From: Oscillospiraceae bacterium
GTDB lineage: Bacteria > Bacillota > Clostridia > Oscillospirales > Ruminococcaceae
Length of the DNA stretch: 5,680 bases
NCBI GenBank assembly: GCA_017848155.1
Contig: JAGAKC010000237.1
Location: forward strand, 1-5,680
Direction of reading: 5' to 3'
Below are positions 5,057 through 5,680 of this stretch, piece by piece. Numbering within the stretch: position 1 is the first letter of the stretch; every line of letters begins with the position of its first letter. The position numbers and the translations under genes were made by a program. Below the pieces are notes generated by a model that was not told the origin of the DNA, ran no database searches, and was given only the letters and a program-made list of their open reading frames with translations.

Positions 5057-5680
5057 ATGAGCAAGGTCTTACTTATCGGAGAACCCATGGAGCTGCTTTT
5101 GGCAGAAGATGAAGGCAAGCTGTCAGAGGTAAAGAGGTTTTCTGCGCATGTGACAGGCGCAGAGCTTACCGTAGCTGTCGGTATCACCCGACTCGGTCTT
5201 GAGGCAAGATACATGACAAGGCTCGGAAACGACCCCAGAGCCGAGCGCATACGCACATTCATGAAAGAAAACAGCATTTCAGACGAGCTGCTGATAACCG
5301 ACGAGCTTCATCAGACAGGCTGTATGATGAAGAACAAGGCTGCTCCCGGTGAGCATGAGATACACTATTATCGTCAGAAGACCGCTGCGTCCTTCCTTTG
5401 CGAAAAGGATATGGACGAGCTGGACCTGTCGGATATACACGCTATATATTTTACGGGAACCTTCCCTGCAATATCCGACACAGCTGCTGCAGCGGCAAAA
5501 AGGCTGATAAAGCGTGCGCAGAAGGATCACATCACGACCGTTTTTGACCCGAATCTCAGAGGAATACTCTGGACGACAGACGGAGATACTCTCGCACTTC
5601 TGAACGAGATAGCTTCGATGGTGGATATATTCGTACCAAATCTGAACGAGGCTGAAAAGCTCTGCGGTCTTAACGACCCC
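5057..5680 (+). CDS. kdgK: PfkB-family sugar kinase, probably 2-keto-3-deoxygluconate kinase (partial, C-terminus off the right edge)
   Basis: The first 208 residues, open to the window's end, form the N-terminal two-thirds of a PfkB (ribokinase-fold) kinase of usual length about 310-340. The best resemblance is to KDG kinase, which phosphorylates 2-keto-3-deoxygluconate to KDPG in cytoplasmic uronate and pectin breakdown. Visible support: LIGEPMELLL (6-15) like the GEP start of KdgK, GAELTVAVGITRLG (34-47), LGNDPRAERI, HYYRQKTAAS (103-112), YFTGTFPAIS (131-140), FDPNLRGILW (163-172) and FVPNLNEAEKLCG (192-204). The ATP-binding and catalytic GAGD motif would lie beyond the edge. The conserved Asn of the GGAExN motif is Thr (T38) and its first Gly is T33, so substrate assignment is not certain; other PfkB sugar kinases are possible. 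The start is set by AGAGGT about 7 nt before the ATG. It has its own promoter. Confidence 0.72.
   Translation, partial: MSKVLLIGEPMELLLAEDEGKLSEVKRFSAHVTGAELTVAVGITRLGLEARYMTRLGNDPRAERIRTFMKENSISDELLITDELHQTGCMMKNKAAPGEHEIHYYRQKTAASFLCEKDMDELDLSDIHAIYFTGTFPAISDTAAAAAKRLIKRAQKDHITTVFDPNLRGILWTTDGDTLALLNEIASMVDIFVPNLNEAEKLCGLNDP

Noticed and set aside
5279..5530. Minus-strand open frame of 83 codons
   Set aside because: Antisense to the PfkB kinase, which has good family motifs and its own promoter and ribosome binding site.
1..5680. Defence system, toxin-antitoxin pair, mobile element or CRISPR
   Set aside because: The AbrB-like domain recalls antitoxins, but the regulator's partner is a complete ABC exporter, not a toxin. 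No transposase, integrase, nuclease, spaced repeats or terminal repeats were found.

Overview
The window looks like a chromosomal segment of a Gram-positive Clostridia member, most likely Ruminococcus or a close Oscillospiraceae relative. This rests on moderate GC with AT-rich intergenic gaps, strong AGGAG-type ribosome binding sites, near-consensus sigma-A promoters, a secreted CAP protein carrying chitobiase-C-terminal-like repeats, and a KDG-kinase-like sugar kinase. The genus is an inference from style and gene content, not from a marker gene.

Layout. (1) Positions 1-419, minus strand: the 5' part of a MarR-family regulator gene that runs off the left edge. (2) Positions 420-757: a 338-bp divergent regulatory gap with one good promoter on each strand. 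The arm facing the plus-strand gene also holds a cre-like palindrome, an AT-rich inverted repeat and three TGTAAC repeats spaced 11 and 22 bp, which resemble a WalR/YycF box. (3) Positions 758-2791, plus strand: a tight three-gene operon of a secreted CAP-domain protein, an AlkA-like HhH-GPD DNA glycosylase (TAATG overlap) and a CxxCxxCC metal-binding protein (1-bp gap). (4) Positions 2792-2938: a gap with an extended -10 promoter inside a small palindrome and no convincing terminator. (5) Positions 2939-4855, plus strand: a regulator fusing an XRE helix-turn-helix to an AbrB/SpoVT-type domain, then an ABC ATPase and an ABC-2 permease, closed by a clear intrinsic terminator. (6) Positions 4934-5680, plus strand: a promoter, an ~88-nt leader and the 5' part of a PfkB-family kinase, probably 2-keto-3-deoxygluconate kinase, running off the right edge.

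How the parts work together. The ABC module looks like a self-regulated exporter of unknown substrate. The first operon joins an envelope protein to a base-excision repair enzyme and a metal-cluster protein, which is functionally mixed. The kinase probably belongs to a uronate or pectin catabolic locus continuing to the right. I do not see a clearly new system. The best leads are the WalR-like promoter architecture upstream of the CAP gene and the dual DNA-binding-domain regulator of the ABC transporter. No RNA genes, mobile elements or CRISPR arrays were recognised.
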